A DNA stretch of 15,280 nt from Caldifarciminota bacterium (GTDB taxonomy: Bacteria > Hydrothermota > Hydrothermia > S141-80), in assembly GCA_015490255.1 (NCBI GenBank), contig WFYF01000350.1, positions 1 through 15,280 on the forward strand, in the 5' to 3' direction. A program made the position numbers and the translations under genes. This document shows, piece after piece, positions 8,272-14,515 of the stretch (position 1 is its first letter; each line of letters starts with the position of its first letter). The notes under the pieces were generated by a model, which saw nothing but the letters and a program-made list of their open reading frames with translations, was not told the origin of the DNA and did no database searches.

Positions 8272-8876
8272 GACCCTGGAGGCAGATCCCGCACCTCCCC
8301 GCCCGGAGCTTCCTCCATAAACCGCCGGGTTTTGAAAAGCTGAAGCTGGACCCGGGGACTTTCCCACGCATCCGGGGGAAGACCGGCCTTCACCGCCACA
8401 GCCCGCAGCATGTCTTCTCCGCTCCGGGCCTGAATGCTTTCCGCGACCTCCGGGAGGAGAAGTCCCCGATGCAGTCCCAGCGTGAGGGTCACGCCGTGCA
8501 TTCCCGGCTGGAGCCTGTGCGGGGCCTCCTCCGGGGTGACAGGCTCAAACGCATAAAGCAACGAGAGCTCAATCAGAATCCCGGGGAGTTCCCGGGCCTG
8601 AAGGGGAGGAAAGCGGGGGTCGTTGAAGGCCGCCTGAAAGGCGCTCCACCGGATCTGCTCCCCCAGCGGCCGCCGCTCCAGCACACCGATGCACCCCCGC
8701 AGGGCCCGTTCCGGATGGGTCCACAGGGTCACGAACACACCGGGACATCCCGGCTCGTCCCAGATCCCTCCACCAAGGCGGGGCGGCTCCTCCCCCCGAA
8801 AGACCCGTCCATACGCCTCCCGGATCCACCGGATGGCTTCCCGGGCCTGATCCAGAGAAAATTCCGGACAATCCAT
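8268..8876 (-). CDS. amrA: AMMECR1 domain protein (AmmeMemoRadiSam system protein A)
   Basis: 202 aa. Seen: the invariant LRGCIG motif (59-64) with its cysteine, NDPRFPPL (85-92), and the C-terminal signature in GLLLPEVA and KAGLPPDAW followed by a Phe-rich tail (LQLFKTRRF). Length and motif order match the single-domain AMMECR1 family of archaea, bacteria and eukaryotes. The biochemical role is unresolved. In many prokaryotes it is grouped with a MEMO-like dioxygenase-fold protein and a radical SAM enzyme, neither of which is in this window. The ATG lies 6 nt after the panD stop, and the gene overlaps rqcH by 4 nt at its end, so it is an internal operon member. No clear Shine-Dalgarno sequence precedes it. 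Confidence 0.93.
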   Translation of the reverse strand: MDCPEFSLDQAREAIRWIREAYGRVFRGEEPPRLGGGIWDEPGCPGVFVTLWTHPERALRGCIGVLERRPLGEQIRWSAFQAAFNDPRFPPLQARELPGILIELSLLYAFEPVTPEEAPHRLQPGMHGVTLTLGLHRGLLLPEVAESIQARSGEDMLRAVAVKAGLPPDAWESPRVQLQLFKTRRFMEEAPGGEVRDLPPGS

Positions 8877-8882
8877 CGGCTT

Positions 8883-9281
8883 TCAGGAGGAAGAGGTGGG
8901 AACTCCGGGGGCATGCACGGAGAACCGGCGAACCTCCTGCAGCCGATTCCCCTCCCCAAAAAGTGCCACCCGGACCTGATGCTCGGGGAGTTCATCCGAA
9001 TCCACCCACGCATAAGCAGAGACGATGAGAAGATCTCCCACCTCCCCCAGCCGGGCAGCAGCCCCGTTGAGTTCCACCGCACCGCTTCCCGGACTGCCGG
9101 GAATCACATAGGTGGTCCACCGGTTTCCGTTCGTGACGTTGTAGACCTCCACATGCTCATAAGGAAGAAGGCCCACCGCCTCCATCCACACCGGATCCAC
9201 GAGCAAACTCCCCTCATAATCAAGGGATTTCCCCGTCACCCGGACCCGATGAAGTTTGGCCTTGAGGAGAAGCACCTTCAT
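8883..9281 (-). CDS. panD: Aspartate 1-decarboxylase proenzyme
   Basis: 132-aa pyruvoyl enzyme making beta-alanine from L-aspartate for pantothenate and coenzyme A. Seen: KAKLHR with Lys9, the self-cleavage site YEGS with Gly24-Ser25 at exactly the Escherichia coli numbering, Tyr/Arg active-site residues in NVTNGNRWTTY (Arg54, Tyr58), and LNGAAA around Asn72. Ser25 becomes the pyruvoyl group. The C-terminal tail runs slightly past the usual 126 aa. ATG 9281 overlaps the upstream stop (ATGA) and is the family start; a further in-frame extension to 9392 lies inside the upstream gene and is not part of PanD. A GGAG lies 9 nt before the ATG. No other pantothenate gene (panB, panC) is nearby. Its presence in an ftsAZ operon is unexpected. 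Confidence 0.97.
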   Translation of the reverse strand: MKVLLLKAKLHRVRVTGKSLDYEGSLLVDPVWMEAVGLLPYEHVEVYNVTNGNRWTTYVIPGSPGSGAVELNGAAARLGEVGDLLIVSAYAWVDSDELPEHQVRVALFGEGNRLQEVRRFSVHAPGVPTSSS

Positions 9282-11944
9282 TGCACCGTTCTCCGGATCC
9301 TTTCCAGTGCCTTGAGCGCCCATTGATCTTCTCGCTCCACCAGTGACGGACTGGCCGTGCCCAGGAGCGCTGCAGCCCGCGCTTCCAGCCACGGGCTGCC
9401 CACCTCCCGGGCCAGGCTCACCAGGGCAGCGTCTCTACGGTATCCCAGCCACCCTGCCCATTCCAGAAGAAGCACCCGGAGAACCGGATAGGCTTCCGTC
9501 AGGGGAAGAAGATGGGGCAAAAGGTCCGGACGGTCCACCATCTGGGCCATCCCTGCAAACACCCGGGCCGGAACATGCCCTTCATCCACAGGAACTTCGC
9601 GGGATGGCGGCGTCTCTCCCTTCACCCAGGCCACCATGGTTGCGAGCCACGCTCCAAGAGCCTGCATCCAGACCGGTTCTTCCGGAGCGGAAGGGGGTGG
9701 GGGCTCCAGACGCTGAACAGCGTCCATCCAGGCCAGGAGGAGACGGGCCATCAAACCGTACCGGGAGTGGCTGGACTTCCAGCGCTCTGACTTTGCGCGA
9801 AGATCCCTCCACTCCCCACGAACAAAGGCATGGTATGCTCGCCATATCTCACTCTGCAGGTCCTCTCCTTCCGGTGGGGTCATGTTTCCCAGAAGGAAAG
9901 CGCCAAATCCCTGAATTTCCCGGACGAGGAAGCGGGAAAAGCCCTCCGGACGGGCCCGCCGGGCGGCCTGGTTCAGCAGAGGTTCCACCTGGCGGGGATT
10001 TCCCTCCACCAGGGCCAGTGCGGCCTCCAGCGTGTGGAGTTCTCCAAAAAGCCGATCCAGAAACAGCGGGAGGGTACCCCGGGAGCGGGCCGCCATGTCA
10101 AACAGAGCCTTCCGGGTCCCGACAAGCATCTCCCGGGCCTCCCGGGCTTTTCCAGACAGCCACAGCGCCGCACACCGGCGAAGGGTTGCCCTGTGCTGGA
10201 ACTCGGGGCTTCCGGCAAAAATCCTCTCCGCTTCGCCGTCCAGGACCTTTTCCAGAAAAGCAACATCCCCCAGCTGGATCCGGGTTTCCATCACAAAGAG
10301 CGCCGCCCGGGCCCGGGCATCGGCCCCCATAGCCTGTTCCACAAGCTTTTCGGCCAGGGAAACCGCCCGCCCATCACCCTGAGCAAGGAGTATGGACACG
10401 GCCGAACTCAGCGTTTGCTCCAGCGCAGGGTAGGGCAACGGCGCATCCTGAAAATCGTCCAGAAAACCTTCCAGCCAGGCATGCACAACGTGCTTTTCCG
10501 GATGAGCATGCAGAAGGGCGGGGAAAATGGACAGCGCAGCTCCCGGCTCTTCCATGCCCCACGCATGCCAGACCATCTGGAGAAGGAACAGGGGATCTTG
10601 ACTTTCCAGCGTGCGCGCCTGGAAGCGATCAAACACCAGCTTGTGGAACTTTCGCCGCGCAGGGGCCGGGAGAAGGGCATAAAGCCCCTTCCAGAAAAGC
10701 GGGGGAGCAAAGCGCCAACGACGATCCTCCCGAACCAGCCAGCCTGCGCTTTCCGCCCGTTCCAGAAACGTCCGGAGTTTGGCGGGGTCCTCTGAGGCAA
10801 AAAGGCTCTGGGCAAACTCCTGGGTGAAGGAAGGTCCCAGCACTGAAAGGGTCTGGAGAAACTGGAACAGGGAGGGCTTCATCACCCCCCGTGCTCGCTC
10901 CGTCGCCTGGCGCAACGCCTCCGGCGGCGGCGCAAGAAGGCGATAGAAGAAAGCCGGACTCTGATCCAGAATGGGGAAAAGCAGGGCTGGATAGCCGCCG
11001 GAAAGGGCGTATTTTTCCTCAAATTCCTCTTGGGGAAGGGAAAGCGCCAGCACGTTGCGGGCCATGTGAAGAAAATCTTCCCGGGAAAGGGGATAGAGGT
11101 GAACCTCTATCAGGGCATCGGAAAGGCGCAGGAACTGCTCAAACGCCACCTGGTGGGCGAAGGCGGTTTCCGCCTCCTGGACAAAGAGAAAGAGAAGGGA
11201 GGTTCCCGGAGGCAGAGCGTTCCAGATGGCCCGAAGGAAGGGGAAGGCCTCCTTGGGAAGGTTCTGGGGAGAGCGCACCACCCACACGGTATAAATGTCC
11301 TGGATAGACCGGGCGATGGATCGGGGTGTGAGCTCCTGCGAGAGTTCGGCAAAAAACTCCCTCCACAGCTCAAAGTCCACCGACTCCCCGGCCAGAACGG
11401 AGAGATCCACCACCCGGACCTCCCGGCGGATCTTTTCCAGAAAGTGGTCCAGCAGACGTCCTGGCTCTGTCCAGGGATGACCGTGGAGTTTGACCGCAAG
11501 AGCCTGTCCATCCCGGGCGCGCTCATGCGCCCGCTGCAGCATTTTGATGGGAGAAGCGTAATACACCCCCCACGCATCTTCCGCCCGGGTGGCCACCAGC
11601 CGTCGGGGCGGTGCCCCCTGCAGGAGATCCTGCGGCGTGCTTCCATCATCGGGATAGGCCTTGAGCACAACCTGAGAAGCCCTGCCGGCCAGAATGTCCT
11701 TCAGACGCTCTTCAATCCGGGGAAGATACGCACCCGGCGTGTGGGGAAACAGCACAAACACCCCACCCGGCGCCCGCAGAACGATGTCGCTCCGTTTGAT
11801 AAACCGGCGGAGGTGGAGGATGGCCTCCTCGGGGTCCACGGCGGGGGCAAACTGAATGCGGGCAAAAACAAAGGAGTCGTTGAGAGCACGATGTCGCGCG
11901 ATCTGCTCCTCAAGAAGGGCCTCCACCGAGAGATGCGCCACCAC
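9278..11944 (-). CDS. Pseudo-GGDEF / pseudo-STAND NTPase / helical-repeat protein coupled to ftsZ
   Basis: 888 aa, no established name. Seen, in order: residues ~4-110 follow a GGDEF (diguanylate cyclase) domain. RSDIVLR (51-57) corresponds to its SD-x-x-x-R element and AYPDDG (96-101) to its late YPxDG strand, but the signature itself reads PGGVF (59-63), so the catalytic acids are missing. Residues ~130-430 follow a STAND ATPase. GHPWTEPGRLL (154-164) aligns with GxPGxGKTxLL but lacks the second and third Gly, Lys and Thr. VWVVRSPQNL (219-228) aligns with Walker B but Arg223 and Ser224 replace the acids. SGGYP (314-318) and LGPSF (368-372) mark the arm/winged-helix part. The remainder (~430-888) is alpha-helical, TPR-like. 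No membrane segment is evident. Start: the Shine-Dalgarno AGGAG at 11950-11954 suits GTG 11944 or 11941; GTG 11950 overlaps the ftsZ stop but also the Shine-Dalgarno. Likely a non-enzymatic scaffold or sensor; a division role is inferred from context. Confidence 0.85.
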   Translation of the reverse strand: MVAHLSVEALLEEQIARHRALNDSFVFARIQFAPAVDPEEAILHLRRFIKRSDIVLRAPGGVFVLFPHTPGAYLPRIEERLKDILAGRASQVVLKAYPDDGSTPQDLLQGAPPRRLVATRAEDAWGVYYASPIKMLQRAHERARDGQALAVKLHGHPWTEPGRLLDHFLEKIRREVRVVDLSVLAGESVDFELWREFFAELSQELTPRSIARSIQDIYTVWVVRSPQNLPKEAFPFLRAIWNALPPGTSLLFLFVQEAETAFAHQVAFEQFLRLSDALIEVHLYPLSREDFLHMARNVLALSLPQEEFEEKYALSGGYPALLFPILDQSPAFFYRLLAPPPEALRQATERARGVMKPSLFQFLQTLSVLGPSFTQEFAQSLFASEDPAKLRTFLERAESAGWLVREDRRWRFAPPLFWKGLYALLPAPARRKFHKLVFDRFQARTLESQDPLFLLQMVWHAWGMEEPGAALSIFPALLHAHPEKHVVHAWLEGFLDDFQDAPLPYPALEQTLSSAVSILLAQGDGRAVSLAEKLVEQAMGADARARAALFVMETRIQLGDVAFLEKVLDGEAERIFAGSPEFQHRATLRRCAALWLSGKAREAREMLVGTRKALFDMAARSRGTLPLFLDRLFGELHTLEAALALVEGNPRQVEPLLNQAARRARPEGFSRFLVREIQGFGAFLLGNMTPPEGEDLQSEIWRAYHAFVRGEWRDLRAKSERWKSSHSRYGLMARLLLAWMDAVQRLEPPPPSAPEEPVWMQALGAWLATMVAWVKGETPPSREVPVDEGHVPARVFAGMAQMVDRPDLLPHLLPLTEAYPVLRVLLLEWAGWLGYRRDAALVSLAREVGSPWLEARAAALLGTASPSLVEREDQWALKALERIRRTVQ

Positions 11945-11946
11945 CT

Positions 11947-13041
11947 TCACTCCTGAATCCGGCGAATATAGGGAGGAATGTCACGCCGATCCCGACGCCA
12001 GGTGGGAAACACGTCTCCCGTATCCCTGGGACGCCGGGGAACGGGACGTCCGACACGTCCCCGGCGGCTGGAAGGAGGCGCCTCCTCCGAAAGGCCGGAC
12101 ACCACCAGGGTAACCTGAAGTTTGTTCCCGAGTCCCTCGTGCTGGGCAATCCCGTAAGCCGTCATGGGTTCATACCCGTCGGGGTCCACCTCTTCCATCA
12201 CATACTCCATGATGGCGTCCACTTCCCGCATATCGGGCTCGTCCTCATCAAACAGGATGTTCACCAGGATGTTCCGGGCCCCGTGGATGGACATATCGTC
12301 CAGAAGGGGACTTTTGAGGGCCTTTTCCACGGCCTGAATGGCCCGATCCTGCCCCTCCGCAAACCCGATGCCCATCAGAGCCCTTCCACCGCCTTCCAGG
12401 ACCGTCCGCACGTCCTGAAAATCCACGTTGATGATGCCCGCACGGGTAATGATGTCCACAATGCCCTTCACCGAACGATACACCACCATGCTGCCTTCCT
12501 TCAGGGCCTGGGTGAACTTTTTCTGATCGGTGAGCTCCGTCAGCCGGTCGTTGCGCAGCACGATATAGCTGTCCACATACTGCTGGATGGCTTCCAGGGC
12601 CTCTTCGGCCACCCGCCGCCGAAACCCCCCTTCTCCCCGCCAGGGCAGAACCAGCATGGCCAGGGTGAGCACCTCGGGCATTCGTTCCGCGAGGGCACGA
12701 ACCAGCACAGGCATGGCGCCGGACCCGGTGCCGCCCCCAAGACCTGCAACCAGAAAGACCATGTGGGCATCCTGGAACTCTTCCAGCACTGCTTCAAGAG
12801 ACTCCTCCATCGCTTTGGCCCCGAGCTCCGGCCGCATGCCCGCCCCGAGCCCACCGGTGACACCGGGACCGATAACGATCTTTTTGGGGGACTGAATCTT
12901 GTTGAGGTCCTGCATATCCGTGTTCAGCGCAATAAGCTCCGCTCCCTGGACGCCGAACTCAACCAGATGGTGAATGGTGTTGCCACCACATCCCCCCACG
13001 CCCACAACCACCACACGGGGTTCCCCGAATGTCCTGTCCAT
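11947..13041 (-). CDS. ftsZ: Cell division protein FtsZ
   Basis: 364-aa tubulin-family GTPase that polymerises into the division ring. Seen: VVGVGGCGGN (12-21), ALNTD (38-42), the tubulin signature GGGTGSG (102-108), and the T7 synergy loop NVDFQDVRTVL with the Asn/Asp/Asp set that completes GTP hydrolysis in the neighbouring subunit. The C-terminal conserved peptide is DIPPYIRR (354-361), which normally binds FtsA and other partners. All key residues look intact. The linker between globular domain and tail is short (~40 aa) and Arg/Pro-rich. Start: ATG 13041 has a perfect GGAGGTGA 4 nt upstream (7 nt from GGAGG) and matches the usual N-terminus. A longer TTG start at 13065 would overlap ftsA and place the Shine-Dalgarno inside the gene. 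A 16-bp gap separates it from ftsA. The stop abuts the next gene. Confidence 0.98.
   Translation of the reverse strand: MDRTFGEPRVVVVGVGGCGGNTIHHLVEFGVQGAELIALNTDMQDLNKIQSPKKIVIGPGVTGGLGAGMRPELGAKAMEESLEAVLEEFQDAHMVFLVAGLGGGTGSGAMPVLVRALAERMPEVLTLAMLVLPWRGEGGFRRRVAEEALEAIQQYVDSYIVLRNDRLTELTDQKKFTQALKEGSMVVYRSVKGIVDIITRAGIINVDFQDVRTVLEGGGRALMGIGFAEGQDRAIQAVEKALKSPLLDDMSIHGARNILVNILFDEDEPDMREVDAIMEYVMEEVDPDGYEPMTAYGIAQHEGLGNKLQVTLVVSGLSEEAPPSSRRGRVGRPVPRRPRDTGDVFPTWRRDRRDIPPYIRRIQE
11950..11954 (-). promoter_or_regulatory. Shine-Dalgarno deciding the start of the pseudo-STAND gene
   Basis: AGGAG within the last codons of ftsZ, 5 nt before GTG 11944 and 8 nt before GTG 11941. It overlaps the first base of the alternative GTG 11950, which therefore cannot use it. 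Confidence 0.55.
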
Positions 13042-13045
13042 CCTC

Positions 13046-13053
13046 TCACCTCC
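13046..13053 (-). promoter_or_regulatory. Shine-Dalgarno of ftsZ
   Basis: GGAGGTGA in the short ftsA-ftsZ gap, a full match to the 16S rRNA tail, spaced 7 nt (from GGAGG) to ATG 13041. It decides that start over TTG 13065. Confidence 0.85.
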
Positions 13054-13057
13054 CGGC

Positions 13058-14356
13058 TCAGACAATTTTCAATTTCTCCAGAAGCTCTCGCCACCAGGAA
13101 TGGAAACGGGAGGGAAACCCCACACCGTTGGTCGCCACCCTCAGTGCGGGGCGAATCCGGCGCTCCCGGGCACGCCAGAGGGCAATGCCCAGAAGGGGAA
13201 ACAGCCCCGGATTTTCCAGGAAATCCTCCCGTTCCCCGGGCGGCACCTCCCGAACGAGCTGAAGGACTTCCTCCGGTGGCGTGGGAGGCATGCGGACCTG
13301 CTTTCCCCAGAGATCTTCCACCAGATCCTCAATTCCCTTCAGGAACAGGAACGATCCGTTCAGCACCACCGCGTGGGTATAATCCAGCCAGCTGTGTCCG
13401 CTTTCCGGATCACGAAAATGCGTTTTTTCCAGGTCTTCCAGGATGCTTCTCGCCACGCTGTGGAGCACCTCCACCAGGTCTCTGCGGGGGATCACATAGG
13501 GCTGATCCCCGGCAACAACCTCAATCTTGTTCGGCACGCCCACATGACCGGTGTCATAGAGCTCTCCATAAGTTTCCAGCACTTCCCGTGCCACCCCCAG
13601 GGGGATATGAAAGGCGTCCGCAATGCTCCGGACAAAGTCCTTCCAGCCGCCGCCAAAGGAGAAAAACCGGATGGGCTGCCCCTCAAACCAGATCACCCCA
13701 TCCATCACAGACTCGCCGGTTTCCAGCACAAGCACGCCCGCATCCTTCTCCGCCTCCGTCACCACCCAGTGCGACGTGCCGAAGGAGCGCAGATGGAATT
13801 CATGATACTGGATTCCCACACTTCTGAGAAGCTGGCGAAGGTTGGTCACAAAAGTACCGGGGGCGAGGAGAAGATGCCCCCGCACGGTGAGATGGGAGGC
13901 CCGCATACCGAGGGGGGATATCACTTTGTGATTTTCGTTGCTGTTCAGGATATAAAACATCGGATAAAACTGGATCTTTTCGGTCTGACTGCCCAGGGTG
14001 TGGGACCGCCGCCGGGGAGAAAGCTGTGCCTGACGGTGGGCATTCTCAATATGCCTGCGATCAATTTCTCCCCGGGGAACCTCGGCAGAGCCCTCCACCA
14101 TTTCGCAATCAATATCTCCGGAGATCAGAACGGTGGCCTCAGAGGGCAAACCGCGGGAGGGCAGGGCCAGACCGTCCAGAAGACGCTGCAACCCCTCCCG
14201 TGCAGACTCCATATCGGTGATGAGACCGCGGCGGAAACCCTGCGCGGGAATCTCGGCAAACTTCCGGATCACAAGGCCCCCCAGATCCGCCTGGGCCACA
14301 ACGCCTCGCCACGGATCGTCCGCGAGGTCAAGAATCAGGAAATGATCCCCCTTCAG
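13058..14356 (-). CDS. ftsA: Divergent FtsA (actin-like FtsZ membrane anchor) with degenerate ATP pocket, probable CTG start
   Basis: 432 aa from CTG 14356. FtsA tethers FtsZ to the membrane and recruits the divisome. Seen: the FtsA-type opening strand ILDLADD (8-14), GFRRGLITDMESA like the family's RG-x-x-x-D-x-E element, and a 1C-like subdomain containing SPLGMRASHL. The phosphate-2 strand is GVLVLETGE (207-215), FGGG is retained, and VVLNGSF (330-336) sits where the adenosine loop should be. The C-terminal amphipathic helix WWRELLEKLKIV resembles the FtsA membrane-targeting helix. Location immediately before ftsZ supports the call. Oddities: DxGT(S)-x-K reads DLADDP, DIGGGTTD reads ETGESVMD (212-219), and the adenosine-loop GG is GS, so canonical ATP binding is doubtful. 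Start: no ATG, GTG or TTG occurs in frame between the stop at 14411-14413 and GTG 14299. That GTG would delete strand 1; CTG 14356 keeps it and has an ideal Shine-Dalgarno. Confidence 0.88.
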   Translation of the reverse strand: MKGDHFLILDLADDPWRGVVAQADLGGLVIRKFAEIPAQGFRRGLITDMESAREGLQRLLDGLALPSRGLPSEATVLISGDIDCEMVEGSAEVPRGEIDRRHIENAHRQAQLSPRRRSHTLGSQTEKIQFYPMFYILNSNENHKVISPLGMRASHLTVRGHLLLAPGTFVTNLRQLLRSVGIQYHEFHLRSFGTSHWVVTEAEKDAGVLVLETGESVMDGVIWFEGQPIRFFSFGGGWKDFVRSIADAFHIPLGVAREVLETYGELYDTGHVGVPNKIEVVAGDQPYVIPRRDLVEVLHSVARSILEDLEKTHFRDPESGHSWLDYTHAVVLNGSFLFLKGIEDLVEDLWGKQVRMPPTPPEEVLQLVREVPPGEREDFLENPGLFPLLGIALWRARERRIRPALRVATNGVGFPSRFHSWWRELLEKLKIV

Positions 14357-14362
14357 CGGCGG

Positions 14363-14371
14363 CCTCCTTTT
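14363..14371 (-). promoter_or_regulatory. Shine-Dalgarno supporting a CTG start of ftsA
   Basis: AAAAGGAGG followed by the 6-nt spacer CCGCCG and then CTG (14356-14354). No ATG, GTG or TTG lies at a workable distance in this frame. It sits about 8-16 nt downstream of the transcription start predicted from the promoter. Confidence 0.75.
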
Positions 14372-14385
14372 GAACTGTCTCCGAA

Positions 14386-14414
14386 AGGATACACCATCCC
14401 CACAAGAATGTCAA
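14386..14414 (-). promoter_or_regulatory. sigma70-type promoter of the ftsA-ftsZ operon
   Basis: On the minus strand, a perfect -35 TTGACA (14414-14409), a 17-nt spacer and a -10 TATCCT (14391-14386; 4 of 6 matches to TATAAT). The predicted transcription start is near 14379, giving a ~23-nt leader that contains the ftsA Shine-Dalgarno. It is the only convincing promoter in the window and lies in the only sizeable intergenic region. Confidence 0.7.
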
Positions 14415-14454
14415 GCAATGGCGAATCCCTCCTCAAGTTTTTCCGGATCCTGTG

Positions 14455-14506
14455 GGCTGGCACTCACCGGAAACCAGCCCGGTTGCCGGGAAACACCGCG
14501 CCAGCC
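14455..14506 (-). other. Nested inverted repeats downstream of the GMC oxidoreductase gene
   Basis: Within the 159-bp intergenic region (14357-14515) an outer 7-bp inverted repeat (14455-14461 with 14500-14506, GGCTGGC/GCCAGCC) encloses a perfect 5-bp hairpin with a 3-nt loop (14478-14490, CCCGG/CCGGG). It lies just past the GMC stop and could fold in that transcript. No T-run follows on the minus strand, so it is not a standard intrinsic terminator; a factor-dependent end or transcript-stabilising structure is possible. Apart from this and the promoter I see nothing in the region. Confidence 0.35.
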
Positions 14507-14515
14507 AGGTGTGTC

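Noticed and set aside
9282..9392. N-terminal extension of PanD by 37 residues
   Set aside because: It lies within the upstream gene, is not seen in the family, and ATG 9281 puts the Gly24-Ser25 cleavage site at the canonical position.
13042..13065. TTG start for ftsZ eight codons upstream
   Set aside because: The perfect Shine-Dalgarno would lie inside the coding region, and ATG 13041 gives the family-like N-terminus.
12139..13827. A 562-codon plus-strand open frame opposite ftsZ and ftsA
   Set aside because: Mirror of ftsZ codons; His/Pro-rich with no family features.
14297..14299. GTG 14299 as the start of ftsA
   Set aside because: It has no Shine-Dalgarno and would delete the first beta strand, which is encoded in the same open frame just upstream.
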